Assembly (NCBI GenBank): GCA_943737045.1
Contig: CALSFV010000283.1
Coordinates: 146,501 to 210,500 of the forward strand
Direction: 5' to 3'
DNA from: Parapristionchus giblindavisi
Taxonomy: Eukaryota > Nematoda > Chromadorea > Rhabditida > Diplogasteridae
Length of the DNA stretch: 64,000 bases
The position numbers were made by a program, and so were the translations under genes. The notes under the pieces are model-generated. The model was given only the letters and a program-made list of their open reading frames with translations. It ran no database searches and was not told the origin of the DNA. How positions within the stretch are numbered: position 1 is the first letter of the stretch; each line of letters opens with the position of its first letter. Shown piece by piece: positions 20,084 to 31,126 of the stretch.

Positions 20084-23000
20084 TTAATTTGTTAATCCAT
20101 TCTCCTTCTTCTCTTCAAGTATTTGAGAAAGACGAGTGTACAATTCTTTCATTTTCGCATTCTTCAGTAATCTGTTCGATTCGAGAGCCTCGAAGCGTTC
20201 CATAACTTCTTCCACTCCTTCCGAATATAAAATTCTGCAAAAGAGAAAATATTAATGTTGAACAGCCTCTGGTATTAAAACAAGCTATCTAATAGTCTAC
20301 TTATCATTCTCACTAGAAGTAGACTTGCAATTCTACTTCTAGTTAGACATAAGTTCACTGAAAGCGGTGTATAATACTGTAATGAATTTCGTCAAATGTT
20401 TTTTCTCTTGTAGTAAACTTGTACACTTCTAGACAGTGACCTATTTTAAGTCGACTGCTTGTCTTGAATGCGCTCTCGATTTCTTAGTTTACGAGAGAGA
20501 ATTGTCAGAGCGGAGAGTTTCGAATTAGCTCTGAGGTTGCTTTGAAAACTTGCGGGGTGGCAGCTAGAGATAAGAGTAGAATAAGAAGAAGAGAACTAAC
20601 TTTTTGTAAGCATAATCTTTGAGAGTGCAAAGACAAGCGATTGTTAATGAGTAGAGGGCGAACATTTGCACTCCGGGATAGTTAGTGGTGAATAGGAGAT
20701 CAAAGATTGGAACGAATGTACTGCAATAGGTTATTAATTAACTATGACTAAAGCTGCAACTTGTAATCTACTACAGTCCCGCTCGATCGCCCCTTTAAAG
20801 GTGGAGACCCGCGAATGATCATGCAAATCTTTTATATCTCGCTTATGCAAGTGTCTAGTGATATGCAAGAAGATAGGGAGACTACCCATCGTTCCCTTAG
20901 CGCAGTGGCAAAACTTCTGACTAGATAGCGCATGGTCGCGGAACTATGCCGGATGAGAACCGTCGGATGAGAACCGACTGGATGATAACCGGAAGCTACC
21001 AGATGAGAACTGAGCGTATGAGAACCGACTGGATGAGAACCTACTGATGAGAACCCACCGGATGAAAACTGAGCGTATGAGAACCGACCGGATGAGAACC
21101 TACTTGATGAGAACCCACCGGATGAGAACTGAGCGTATGAGAACCGACTGGATGAGAACCTACTGGATGAGAACCGACCGGATGAGAACCTACTGAATGA
21201 GAACCGACCGGATGAGAACCGACCGGATGAGAACCGACCGGATGAGAACCTACTGGATGAGAACCGACCGGATGAGAACCCTCTAGACGATATTTCAAAA
21301 TCTACCGGATGAGAACTGAGCGTATGAGAACCGACCGGATGAGAACCTACTTGATGAGAACCCACCGGATGAGAACTGAGCGTATGAGAACCGACTGGAT
21401 GAGAACCTACTGGATGAGAACCGACCGGATGAGAACCTACTGGATGAGAACCGACCGGATGAGAACCGACCGGATGAGAACCGACCGGATGAGAACCTAC
21501 TGGATGAGAACCGACCGGATGGGAACCCTCTAGACGATATTTCAAAATCTACCGGATGAGAACTTAGCGGCCATTTTGTGTCAAATTTTGCGCTGATCAC
21601 GAATATGTCTGTCAGATATTTCAAAATCTACCGGATGAGAACTTAGCGGCCATTTTGTGTCAAATTTTGCGCTGATCACGAATATGTCTGTCAGATATTT
21701 CAAAATCTACCGGATGAGAACTTAGCGGCCATTTTGTGTCAAATTTTGCGCTGATCACGAATATGTCTGTCAGGTATTTCAAAATCTACCGGATTAGAAC
21801 TTAACGGGACCATCGCGGACCTACTAATCGATATTTTCAATCGATACATAAGCGCCGCCAAAATGCCTGACGCGTTGCAACTTGTAACGGCGTCTCACCC
21901 GGGAGCGTATTAGACAAACACTCCTATACCCCCTTGTTCGACTCCCACCCACGTCATTCCTCTTTTGCTGGTTTTTACAAACTTCCTTCAACTTCATTTT
22001 CATTATTTAATCGTCATTTAACAATCAAATATAATTTCGATTGCGAATATCGTCGATTGGTAGGTCCGCGATGCAGCTTTTGAATTGACCTACCCATGAT
22101 CAGAGTAAAATTTGGTATAAAATGGCCGCTAAGTTCTCATCCGGAAGATTTTGAAAAACCATGATACCATATCTGAAATCAGCACAAAATTTGGCATAAA
22201 ATGGCCGCTAAGTTCTCATCCGGTAGATTTTGAAAAATCATGATACCATATCTGAAATCAGCACAAAATTTGGCACAAAATGGCCGCTAAGTTCTCATCC
22301 GGTAGATTTTGAAATATCTTCTAGAGGGTTCTCATCCGGTCGGTTCTCATCCAGTAGGTTCTTATCCGTTCGGTTCTCATCCGGTCGGTTCTCATCCAGT
22401 AGGTTCTCATCCGGTGGGTTCTCATCAAGTAGGTTCTCATCCGGTCGGTTCTCATACGCTCAGTTCTCATCCGGTGGGTTCTCATCAAGTAGGTTCTCAT
22501 CCGGCCGGTTCTTATACGCTCAGTTCTCATCCAGTTGGTTCTCATACGCTCAGTTCTCATCCGGTAGCTTCCGGTTATCATCCAGTCGGTTCTCATCCGA
22601 CGGTTCTCATCCGGCATAGTTCCATGGTCGCTGGTTCGAATCCTATTGCCGAACTTTCCTATTTTCAAAAAGCGCGCCTTTGCCTGAGTTTGCTAGCATG
22701 ATTCATTCATGATTTTAGCGATCAATATGCTGAATTAGCATAAAATAAATAGTGTACGGTATGTAGAATAACTTTTGCTATCATTCTGTCTTCACAGTTT
22801 GTTCACGAAAATATTCGATGGAGTCCACCTTTAATGCGTCACACCGGGGAACGAATATTTCGTTTTACAACTGAATAAGAAAAAGACAAATTATGTTAAA
22901 GGGAGAGTAACCTCACTCAACGGTCTCTTCATCGCACACGCTATTTCTCTGTTCTCTAACAACGAGAGAGCGTGGAGCTTTGAAGAGACCGTTAACAGAG

Positions 23001-24948
23001 GTTTCGGTCTCTTTAATAACCACGATGGATTCGTTAACCTTACGATCAGCATAGAAATAAAAATTAATGATTTACTCTGTATAGTTTTTATCCAAAACTT
23101 GTGCAAAAATACATTGTCAAATTTTAAAATTCATGCGCTCACTTTTTCCGAGCTCACAGGGGAAACGTGGTAATTTAGAAATCGGAGGGGTGTCATTTTG
23201 CACCAGTTTTGCATAAAAACAGAGTAAACCATTAATTTTCATTTCTGTGTTCCAACGTTCCAAAGTAACTATAAACATATTTTTGCTTGTTCAGTTCATA
23301 AAAAAATGTGCGTGTACCCCAGGGAACCGCATTTAACGAGGGCGAGAGAGCGGAATTGTACACAGGTAAAATACGTAAATAAATAACTCGAAAATACAGG
23401 TTATGAATATATAAACAATTCGTCTATTGATCTTTATACCACCCCCCCCCCCCCCCGAATGACAGGCCCAATATTGTTTGACTAAAGCCTTTGACCCAAT
23501 AAAATACCGGAAGATTCTGCTGGTGGTGTATTCGGAAGTATGAAGTTTTTCAATAGGCCAGATGTTCACCCATTTTTCCTGAAAATTATCATTGTAATAT
23601 GTACTAGGAATAGAGATCATAGATCAAATATCAAGGAAAAAGATAACTCACCAAATGCTTATCAATATCCTTTTGGGATTGCGGTCCATTCGAATACAGC
23701 GGTGATGTAATCAAAAAGGATAGAATGCCCACGGTGAGATATTGACTTTGACGATTATTGTTATGATATTTTCCTTCCAGTTTACTAAAGAAATAAAGAA
23801 ATCATGTTTGTATTTATCTTTTCTATATGTTTGAAAAAAGTAGACAAAAATGAGAAAGAGAAAAAGATCATGAAATAGTCATAATCTTAATTAAATATGA
23901 CATGACTTTCTGAAAATATTTTTCTTAAATCTTCCGTAGCTTGGCTTACACAAGGAATTCGGTACCCATGATGTCGAAAAAGGCTTCATGGTTCTCTGGT
24001 ATCATAATAACTTTGTAAAGGGTCAACAGAAGCTGAAAATTCTGACGAAACTATTTAAAAAATGAAAAAATTTGAAATTTTAAAATAAATTGATGAAAAA
24101 ATCATTTAAATACGTACTGAATAAATAATAAATAACTTACGAGTTCTTTCCATGGGTGGGTGGTAGATTCATTGCGTATCATTCTGTAAAGAAGTTCAAG
24201 GCCCTTGTTTCGAACAAAGTGGAAAGACGGTTCGGACGATAAATCTACAATGAGCACTCATGAATTTAAATATACAATACAATACAATACAATACATTTA
24301 TCTTATCAGCACTAAGTGCAGAAGAATAAGTCAGGGGCAGGGGGAATTTTCTTGCAAGTTTTTATTCGTCCGTCTCTGAGAGATGTTATTCTCCATTCAA
24401 GAAAACGATCGAACTGAAACTTGTTGATTGAAGTATAAAACCCACGAAAACGTTCCGCTATCGTCCATTAGTCCTGCTTGACAGTTGAATTTAAATATAA
24501 CAAGTTTCTTTTCCAAAACATTATAATTTGTTTTAATTGTGAAGAACCGCACAACTCTGGCACACAACAGTGGGGAATATAAATGTCCAATTTACTTATT
24601 TTGTTTCTTTAAAAATAAAAAAAGTATCGCTAAAATGAGTTGCTGAATGGATATTGCAAAAATTTTCAAATGCAAAGTCATAAACGGAGCGCCATAATTA
24701 TAATATTGCTTTCCCCCCTTTGGTTATTCATGATTTAACTGATGGATAAACAAACGAATAAATAAATAATAGGAAAATTACTCAGCAAATTGCAGATCGG
24801 ATCGAAGAAAGCACAAGATGAACGTTTATCGTAGTCCTCACGTGCTTCATTGATCATCAAGGCCATTAGTCTTTCATTAGTGAGGTACGATAAAGCTTTG
24901 GGGTTGCTCCTGATGATATGTACAACATCACCCAGGACAAAATGCAAA
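20084..24948 (-). CDS. ZYG-11/ZER-1-like protein, C-terminal exons (copy 2)
   Basis: Seven exons join in frame: 24782-24948, 24141-24244, 23950-24032, 23652-23784, 23508-23578, 20601-20720 and 20084-20234; together about 276 residues with stop at 20084. The first exons give [22 protein letters not shown], which fits the LWNLTDE..CxxFxxxxG armadillo repeat of ZYG-11 proteins, followed by [50 protein letters not shown] and [19 protein letters not shown]-11 recruits substrates to CUL2 E3 ligase (family knowledge). Exons upstream of 24948 are not found before the (TA)n/foldback at 25 kb, so the 5' part is missing or distant. It is a paralogue of copy 1 in opposite orientation. Its introns contain TTAA MITEs, a LINE tail and a nested foldback. 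Confidence 0.75.
20450..20540. mobile_element. Degraded M1-type hairpin MITE
   Basis: TTAA at 20446 precedes a hairpin with TTTACGAGAGAGAATTGTC and AGAGCGGAGAGTTTCGAATT; the right flank is degenerate (TTGA). It lies in an intron of the minus-strand ZYG-11-like gene. Confidence 0.6.
20799..22830. mobile_element. TTAA MITE family T1 with tRNA-like core, split by a foldback
   Basis: The ends AGGTGGAGACCCGCGAATG and its diverged complement are flanked by TTAA (20795-20798, 22831-22834). The tRNA-like core (A-box TAGCGCAGTGG near 20899) is interrupted just before its B-box by the element at 20941-22622. Full-length relatives are at 32394-32733 and 35509-35848. Confidence 0.85.
20941..22622. mobile_element. 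Foldback with GATGAGAACC tandem arms, 8-10-bp TSD
   Basis: Perfect terminal repeats (GAACTATGCCGGATGAGAAC and complement) bound two arms made of a ~15-bp repeat (GATGAGAACCGACCG with variants). The left arm also has three ~75-bp repeats at 21540-21785, mirrored at 22110-22310. Flanks CATGGTCGC on both sides give an 8-10-bp duplication, typical of Mutator-like (9) or hAT (8) elements. The repetitive ORFs through the arms are artefacts. Confidence 0.85.
22900..23012. mobile_element. Hairpin MITE, TTAA target, family M2
   Basis: TTAA flanks (22896-22899, 23013-23016) enclose a hairpin with AACGGTCTCTTCATCGC mirrored by AAGAGACCGTTAAC and a CTCTCGTTGTTAGAGAAC loop region. It lies in an intron of the minus-strand ZYG-11-like gene. 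A related, degraded hairpin lies near 40067-40193. Confidence 0.75.
23441..23457 (+). repeat. Poly-C tract
   Basis: A run of about 16-17 C in an intron of the minus-strand ZYG-11-like gene; such runs are also prone to sequencing length error. Confidence 0.9.
24273..24490 (-). mobile_element. 3' tail of a LINE
   Basis: The minus strand reads [19 protein letters not shown] then stop, followed by GCTGATAAGATAAATG and a (TATTG)n tail at 24276-24298. This layout is typical of a 5'-truncated non-LTR insertion. It lies in an intron. A short similar tail may sit at 44205-44240 ((ATTAC)n with ATAAATATCATCTTATAA). Confidence 0.55.
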
Positions 24949-25015
24949 CTGAAAACAATTATGACTATAGTCGTTCAAATGAAGAGAAAGAATATTTTAC
25001 AACTGTCCCTTATGA

Positions 25016-25016
<1 letters not shown>

Positions 25017-25099
<83 letters not shown>
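25017..25099. repeat. (TA)n microsatellite
   Basis: About 40 TA units immediately left of the Tc1-type foldback; a matching (TA)n run lies at its right side (26556-26628), consistent with insertion into a TA repeat. Confidence 0.95.
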
Positions 25100-25102
<3 letters not shown>

Positions 25103-26552
25103 TACCGTGCAAAAGTCCGGCCCCAAAATATGAATCGCTATAACTTTCTTCGTACTTGACCGATCGGCCCCCGGTTTGTTTTATTAAATAGTGTAACCAT
25201 TGGAGAAAATTTGTATGTTATTGATTATTACCTATGATGATGAAATGATTTCATCATTCTTGAAATGCCGAGGTGCGATCGTAAAAATAGGTTTATTCTC
25301 AGGTAGATTTTTTCTATTAGTCCAATATTTTTATGAGGAACGAACAACTATCGGTGAACGTTTTAAGCCACTAACCACGTTGCTTGCATATCGCTCCGAG
25401 GAATTAGCTAATTTCGCCTGACCCATCAAAATTTCGTAAAAATGTCATAACTCAGTTTATAGTTGAGCTACGGGCCACAGATTCAACAAGTATTATCACA
25501 TGGTCATAGGGCACCACCATGCCAATTTCAGAAAGATTCCGACTCTTGAAGAGAAAATTCGAAAAAAATCCCATACCATTTTTTGGGCATACGGTATTTC
25601 CCAGCCGGTTTTTATAAAAATCTAAAAATTTGGTATGATGTGCCTAAACATCTACCTAACACATCTACAAAGTGGCGAGATTACAGGAGTACAATTACGA
25701 CTTTGCCCATAAAAATACCATTGACAGTCAATGTGCACGGAACCTAACTTCTTTCGCTATGGCGAATTATTACGGGTCAATAACCCATTATTTCATATCA
25801 ATTTCGATCGGATTTTGAACCAAGTGTTTAATAAGCATATTTCCTACAAGTATCCTCAATTTAGTTCCACTATTGGACATTCCACCTTTTTCATCTGTCT
25901 CTTTTCTCGTAAATTTCCACTTTGAATGTCAATGGTATTTTTTTGGGCAAAGTCGTAATTGAACTCCTGTAATCTCACCACTTTGTAGATGTGTTAGTTA
26001 GATGTTTGGGCACATCATACTAAATTTTTAGATTTTTAGAAAAAAACAGGCTGGGAAATACCGTATGCCCAAAAAATGGTATGGGATTTTTTTCGAATTT
26101 TCTCTTCAAGAAGCGGAATCGTTCTGAAATTGGCATGGTGGTGCCCTATGACCATGTGATAATACTTGTTGAATCTGAGGCCCGTAGCTCAACTACAGAC
26201 TGAGTTATGACATTTTTACGAAATTTTGATGGGTCAGGCGAAATTAGCTAATTCCTCGGAGCGATATGCAAGCAACGTGGTTAATGGCTCAAAACGTTCA
26301 CCGATAGTTGTTCGTTCCTCATAAAAAAATTGGACTAATTTAAAAAATCTACCTGAGAATAAACCTATTTTTACGATCGCACCTCGGCATTTCAAGAATG
26401 ATGAAATCATTTCATCATCATAGGTAATAATCAATAACATACAAATTTTCTCCAACAGTTACACTATTTAATAAAACAAACCGGGGGCCGATCGGTCAAG
26501 TACGAAGAAAGTTCTTGCGATTCAAATTTTGGGGCCGGACTTTTGCACAGTA

Positions 26553-26555
<3 letters not shown>
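25100..26555. mobile_element. Tc1-type foldback, 1.46 kb
   Basis: The ends CAGTACCGTGCAAAAGTCCG and (complement) CAGTACTGTGCAAAAGTCCG flanked by TA are Tc1-like. The two ~700-bp arms are almost perfect reverse complements, including AAGTACGAAGAAAGTT and TTCATCATTCTTGAAATGCC blocks; each arm yields the same mirrored ORF. The centre is near 25830. No transposase motif is seen. Confidence 0.9.
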
Positions 26556-26632
<77 letters not shown>

Positions 26633-26639
26633 TAGGTTG

Positions 26640-26920
26640 ATTCATAAGTTTTGTCGCATTTTGGAGGGGTATGTTTGTGCTATCACTGCTCAGTCATACG
26701 TTATCAATTACCCCTTGCGTTCTGGCAGTAAATAAGTCACTACTACTACTCCTTGAGCATAGTAGTGAATTGTGCCTACATCGAGTATAGTAGCTGAAAT
26801 GTATCTTCCTTTCGTTCCCAGTTTAGAGCACATTCGACACGTCATGTTGTTTTTCTTTCTATCCGAGCTCAAGCCACCCGATGTCCACACCCCTATGACG
26901 GCAGTATACAACACTAAGGC
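26640..26920. other. No gene recognised
   Basis: Spacer between two Tc1-type foldbacks. It contains TTAGGTTGATTCATAAGTTT, which resembles one end of a mariner-type TIR, but I find no partner. Confidence 0.4.
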
Positions 26921-27263
26921 CTCTACAGTGCGCGACATAATGATAGGACACCCCTAAAATTTTGTGATTCCGGCCGAATGGTGAATGGAAATCAAAAGAT
27001 GTATATACCATTTGTATCCCCTCCTTGGATAACTAAGGTAGCCCACGTATGAGAATATTCAATACCCCAGTCAACGAGAAAATAAAAATACTTCGAAATT
27101 TGACCGTGACATAATGATAGGACACCCTGATTTTTTTCATGAGTTACTATTTTTTTCAAACTCCTGCATAACATCAACGGGTTAGTAATCAATCTTATGG
27201 CCCTTCCTCAAGAATGGACCGAAGATGCGATTGGGCATCCTCCCATAGTGGACAGAAATCACT

Positions 27264-27770
27264 TCATGCTCGATGTCGCCCCCACTCCTTTTTGATGGCA
27301 GCCTTCAACTCGGCAACGGATGCATACTGTTTGGTGTTCTTGTGCACACGACTAGCCAGGATGCCCCATATGTTCTTCATGTGGTTTGCATCGGGGTTGC
27401 CCCTAGGGCATGAAAGAACTGTGATGTTCTTGACTGCGAACAATGGTTTTGAGGGGTTATGGTAAAAACTTGGGAGCTCTCTTTCTGGGAGATCTGGTGG
27501 CGGGCACGGCTCTTCATCATCATCGGAACGAGGGTAGTCTGGTGCATCACCTGACACTCCGCATAGTCCTTCCTGCTGGAGCGGAAGGAGATGAGCGACA
27601 TGTCGAATTTTACGAACGCGACCATGAACATGACTGAACTTCCTCCAGCTGAAATTACGCGGCTCCTTGAGGAACTCACGTCAGAAGCAGTTATAGCCGT
27701 CCGGACTATTGGGGTTGAACTTCTTCTCATTGGTGAATGTAATCAGAAACCGATATTTTTATTTTTTATT
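27264..27770 (-). pseudogene. Tc1-like transposase fragment, left arm
   Basis: The minus strand reads FTNEKKFNPNSPDGYN, then in shifted frames VMFMVAFVKF and finally MKNIWGILASRVHKNTKQY with AELKAAIKKEW. These correspond to the FTDEKKF...DGYN, VMVWGAF and NPIENLWGILxRRVY..KQY blocks of Tc1 transposases (DD34E). The first catalytic Asp is Asn and there is an in-frame stop after DGYNCF plus frameshifts. Only the 3' half is present. Confidence 0.85.
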
Positions 27771-27793
27771 TTTGAAAAAAAATAACATCTACC

Positions 27794-28160
27794 ATGGGTC
27801 GCGTTCGTAAAATTCGACATGTCGCTCATCTCCTTCCGCTCCAGCAGGAAGGACTATGCGGAGTGTCAGGTGATGCACCAGACTACCCTCGTTCCGATGA
27901 TGATGAAGAGCCGGGCCCGCCACCAGATCTCCCAGAAAGAGAGCTCCCAAGTCCTTACCATAACCCTTCAAAACCATTGTTCGCAGTCAAGAACATCACA
28001 GTTCTTCCATGCCCTAGGGGCAACCCCGATGCAAACCACATGTAGAACATATGGGGCATCCTGGCTAGTCGTGTGCACAAGAACACCAAACAGTATGCAT
28101 CCGTTGCCGAGTTGAAGGCTGCCATCAAAAAGGAGTGGGGGCGACATCGAGCATGAAGTG
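27794..28160 (+). pseudogene. Tc1-like transposase fragment, right arm
   Basis: Mirror copy of the left-arm fragment, beginning at the region of VRKIRHVAHLLPLQQ. The MKNIW block is interrupted by a stop (ATG AAG in the left arm is ATG TAG here), and VHKNTKQYASVAELKAAIKK follows. Confidence 0.85.
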
Positions 28161-28507
28161 ATTTCTGTCATCTATGGGAGGATGCCCAATCGCGTCTTCG
28201 GTCCATTCTTGAGGAAGGGCCATAAGATTGATTACTAACCTGTTATTCACCCGTTGATGTTATGCAGAAGTTTGAAAAAAATAGTAACTCATGAAAAAAA
28301 TCAGGGTGTCCTATCATTATGTCACGGTCAAATTTCGAAGTATTTTTATTTTCTCGTTGACTGGGGTATTGAATATTCTCATACGTGGGCTACCTTAGTT
28401 ATCCAAGGAGGGGATACAAATGGTATATACATCTTTTGATTTCCATTCACCATTCGGCTGGAATCACAAAATTTTAGGGGTGTCCTATCATTATGTCGCG
28501 CACTGTA

Positions 28508-29050
28508 TGATACATTGCAAAGTTGCATGCGGTGGAACCATAATTCTAGAAAACCTACCCTCTGAACGGTGGGGTGTCCAAATCAGTCCTTCCAAAAAAT
28601 TGCTTTTTCATCCCCTGAGGGCGAATGAAGAGCTATGTCTACCATAATCTGGGGCGAAACATTACTCGTCACTAGCATCATTTTGGCACTTAGAATCGTT
28701 AGCACTTCTAGAAGCTGAGTTATAAAATTTGAAGGTCAACTTTGCAACCCCGCTACAACTTGAAATCGGAGTAGGTGTCATTCCGGATTTCTTCACTGTG
28801 CAGCCCTAGTGTAGTTCTCCACTCTCACAGTGTTTCAGAAGAACAGGGCATTTAACTAAAAAATATAATTTTTCAAAATAGTGTATTTCGATTGCATCAT
28901 CATTACGCAACAGTAAATTGATTGAATAACACCTGGACATCATGGTTGTATTCCTTGATAAATTCTGTACGTTGGCTGAAAAGATCAGCTTGATTGCTTT
29001 CCTGGATCAAAAGTTTAAAAATGAAAAAGTGTCCGGCGACTTTTGGCCGA
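28508..29050. other. No feature recognised
   Basis: AT-rich spacer between two foldbacks; no ORF or repeat that I can place. Confidence 0.4.
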
Positions 29051-29061
29051 TACTGTATTAA

Positions 29062-30544
29062 GACACCGGCTCAGTAAGATTCGAGGGTTGAGCCAGTGAC
29101 CCCGGACATCGACCTCACCGATTCGGCCCAAAATTTTTTTATGGATACCCCCATGGGCCCCCATCACAAAATGGGTATTCATTTGGGCTGGTTCCTTGAA
29201 ACACAGATGTGGCGGGTTTTCGAAATTTGAAAACTCGATTTTCACCGAAAATAAATGGATCGACCTACGAAGAATGTTAGTGTCGATTAATTATAAGTAT
29301 AAATAGACAACAAAAACTGGCTATACGACGGTCCGGAGATCCGATCGCAAACTGATTTTTTTACCTTTTTAAAACATTCTAAAATTAATTAAAATTTTAA
29401 AACAAAAAAGTGCAGTCCAATTTTTGCCTCATCTTATAGAGCAAAAAATTCCGCGCCGAATGAGCGAAAAAATTAAAAAATCGAAAGATACCTATTTTGA
29501 GAAAAATGGACCTGAAGATGACCCGAAAATATTTTTGTTTTCAAAACCCCTCATGTTTGTACTCATATTGAAGAGCTCTTCGAGTAGAACAACTTTCATG
29601 TTGCACATTCTGCCTGAAACTCATGTACAAGAGAAATACATTAATTAAGATTTATTGGATCCAAATCATGTCGATCGCTTGTATCTTGAGAAAAAACGAC
29701 TTTCATACAATACGACCACCATCAAAAATGACGAGCACGACGAGTACTTTAAAATGAGTATAAACATGGCAAGGTTTCGACAACTTTTTTTTCAAGACCA
29801 CTTTCCAGGCCATATTTTTCATCATGGAGGTCTATAATTTTTTTCATGTAACAACAAAGTAAGTATGGATTTTTGCGTTCTACAATATAGGCGTAATCAA
29901 TTTGTGCACAAAAAATATTTTACTTTCGTTTAACTCAAAATTGGGTGAACAACCGTGTGAATAAATAAAACTCGTGTAGTTCTCTTGTACATGAGTTTCG
30001 GACAAAACGTTCAACATGAAAGTTATTCTACTCGAAGAGCTCTTCAATAATATGAGTACAAACATGAGGGGGTTTGAAAACAAAAAAAAATTCGGGTCAT
30101 CTTCAGATCCATTTTTCTCAAAATAGGTATCTTTCGATTTTATAATTTTTTCGCTCATTCGACGCGGAATTTTTTGCTCTATAAGATGAGGCAAAAATTG
30201 GACGGCACTTTTTTGTTTTAAAATTTTAATTAATTTTAGAATGTTTTAAAGAGGTAAAAAATCAGTTTGCGATGGGATCTCCGGACCGTCGTATAGCCAG
30301 TTTTTGTTGTCTATTTATACTTATAATTAATCGACACTAACATTGGTCGTAGGTCGCTCCATTTTTTTTCGGTGAAAATCGAGTTTTCTAATTTCGAAAA
30401 CCCGCCACATCTGTGTTTCAAGGAACCAGCCCAAATGAATACCCATTTTGTGATGGGGCCCATGGGGGTATCCATAAAAAAATTTTGGGCCGAATCGGTG
30501 AGGTCGATGTCCGGCACTTCCTGGAATCTCACTGAGCCGGTGTC
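29062..30544. mobile_element. TTAA-target foldback family P2 (complete)
   Basis: The ends GACACCGGCTCAGTAAGATT and (complement) GACACCGGCTCAGTGAGATT are flanked by TTAA (29058-29061, 30545-30548). Arms of ~590 bp are reverse complements, with ACGGTCCGGAGATC and ATTTGGGCTGGTTCCTTGAA blocks in each. The centre is near 29800. No transposase remnant is seen. The right TTAA overlaps the stop codon of the dehydrogenase exon at 30545-30694. Confidence 0.9.
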
Positions 30545-30882
30545 TTAAGGGATTTTAGTAAATTCTGAATATTTCTCTGGGCATCCTTTGTAGTTTTTCG
30601 TTTTCTTGACAATTCCTCGTTCAATCATAGCATATGACATTTCATTCAAAGACTCGTCCAGATTACGAAATTTCATCCCAAGAATGTTTCTCGCCTACAA
30701 ATGTAAATTCATGTAACATGATATTCCTAGTATCGCAGTGCAGAAAAATAATAGGCCTACATTTTTACAATCAAATTTGATTTCGTTGTTGAGCGAATCT
30801 TTTACAGATGCGGCTTGTTTATCGAATAATCCAACGAAGCGACCAACCCATGCAGGCATTTCAACTCGAGGTAAGCAGTAAC
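30545..30882 (-). CDS. Atypical short-chain dehydrogenase/epimerase, last two exons
   Basis: Exons 30761-30882 and 30545-30694 join in frame (GTAGGC donor, TTTGTAG acceptor) to give 90 C-terminal residues: GYCLPRVEMPAWVGRFVGLF, then EIKFDCKN, ARNILGMKFRNLDESLNEMS, IERGIVKKT and YSEFTKIP. The pattern of a P-x-W-x-x-R-x-x-GLFD helix, then x-F-D-x-x-x-A-R-x-x-LG and a final amphipathic helix, is that of extended/atypical SDRs such as dihydroflavonol-4-reductase-like enzymes, NAD(P)-dependent reductases (family inference). Upstream exons with the Rossmann fold are not found; a GC-rich foldback follows at 31127. Partial duplicates of the last exon occur at 4043 and 8677. Confidence 0.65.
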
Positions 30883-31126
30883 CTGTAATATTCTGATTAC
30901 AATTTTAAAATTTAATTTAAAAATTAATTTTGGTTAGTTTGTGAAATATTACACCGTACAATTTTTATTGCATTTGAAAAAAAATGAAAATTTCAGTTTA
31001 AAAAAATAATGCTGGAGACGATTCCGACAAAAAGTTCGGTGCTGCGGAAATTTAGATCGAGAAACAAATCAAAACGTTTCAGACAGGAGTTTGCTGCCAT
31101 CGTCCTATTTTGCATACCCCACTGTA

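Larger units (their letters stand above)
26926..28505. mobile_element. Tc1-type foldback with duplicated transposase ends
   Basis: The ends CAGTGCGCGACATAATGATA and complement are flanked by TA. Arms of ~790 bp are inverted copies; both encode the C-terminal half of a Tc1-like transposase reading outward from a centre near 27785. Confidence 0.9.

Noticed and set aside
20941..22622. CRISPR-like array of short repeats
   Set aside because: Repeats are contiguous without unique spacers, mirrored in two arms with terminal inverted repeats and target duplication, in a eukaryotic genome.
20832..22701. ORFs with SHPVG or MRTDR/RFSSG repeat peptides as structural proteins
   Set aside because: They are frame translations of the GATGAGAACC-type DNA repeat in a foldback, open on both strands in several frames.
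24850..26735. Ile-Tyr repeat ORFs
   Set aside because: Direct translation of (TA)n microsatellites.
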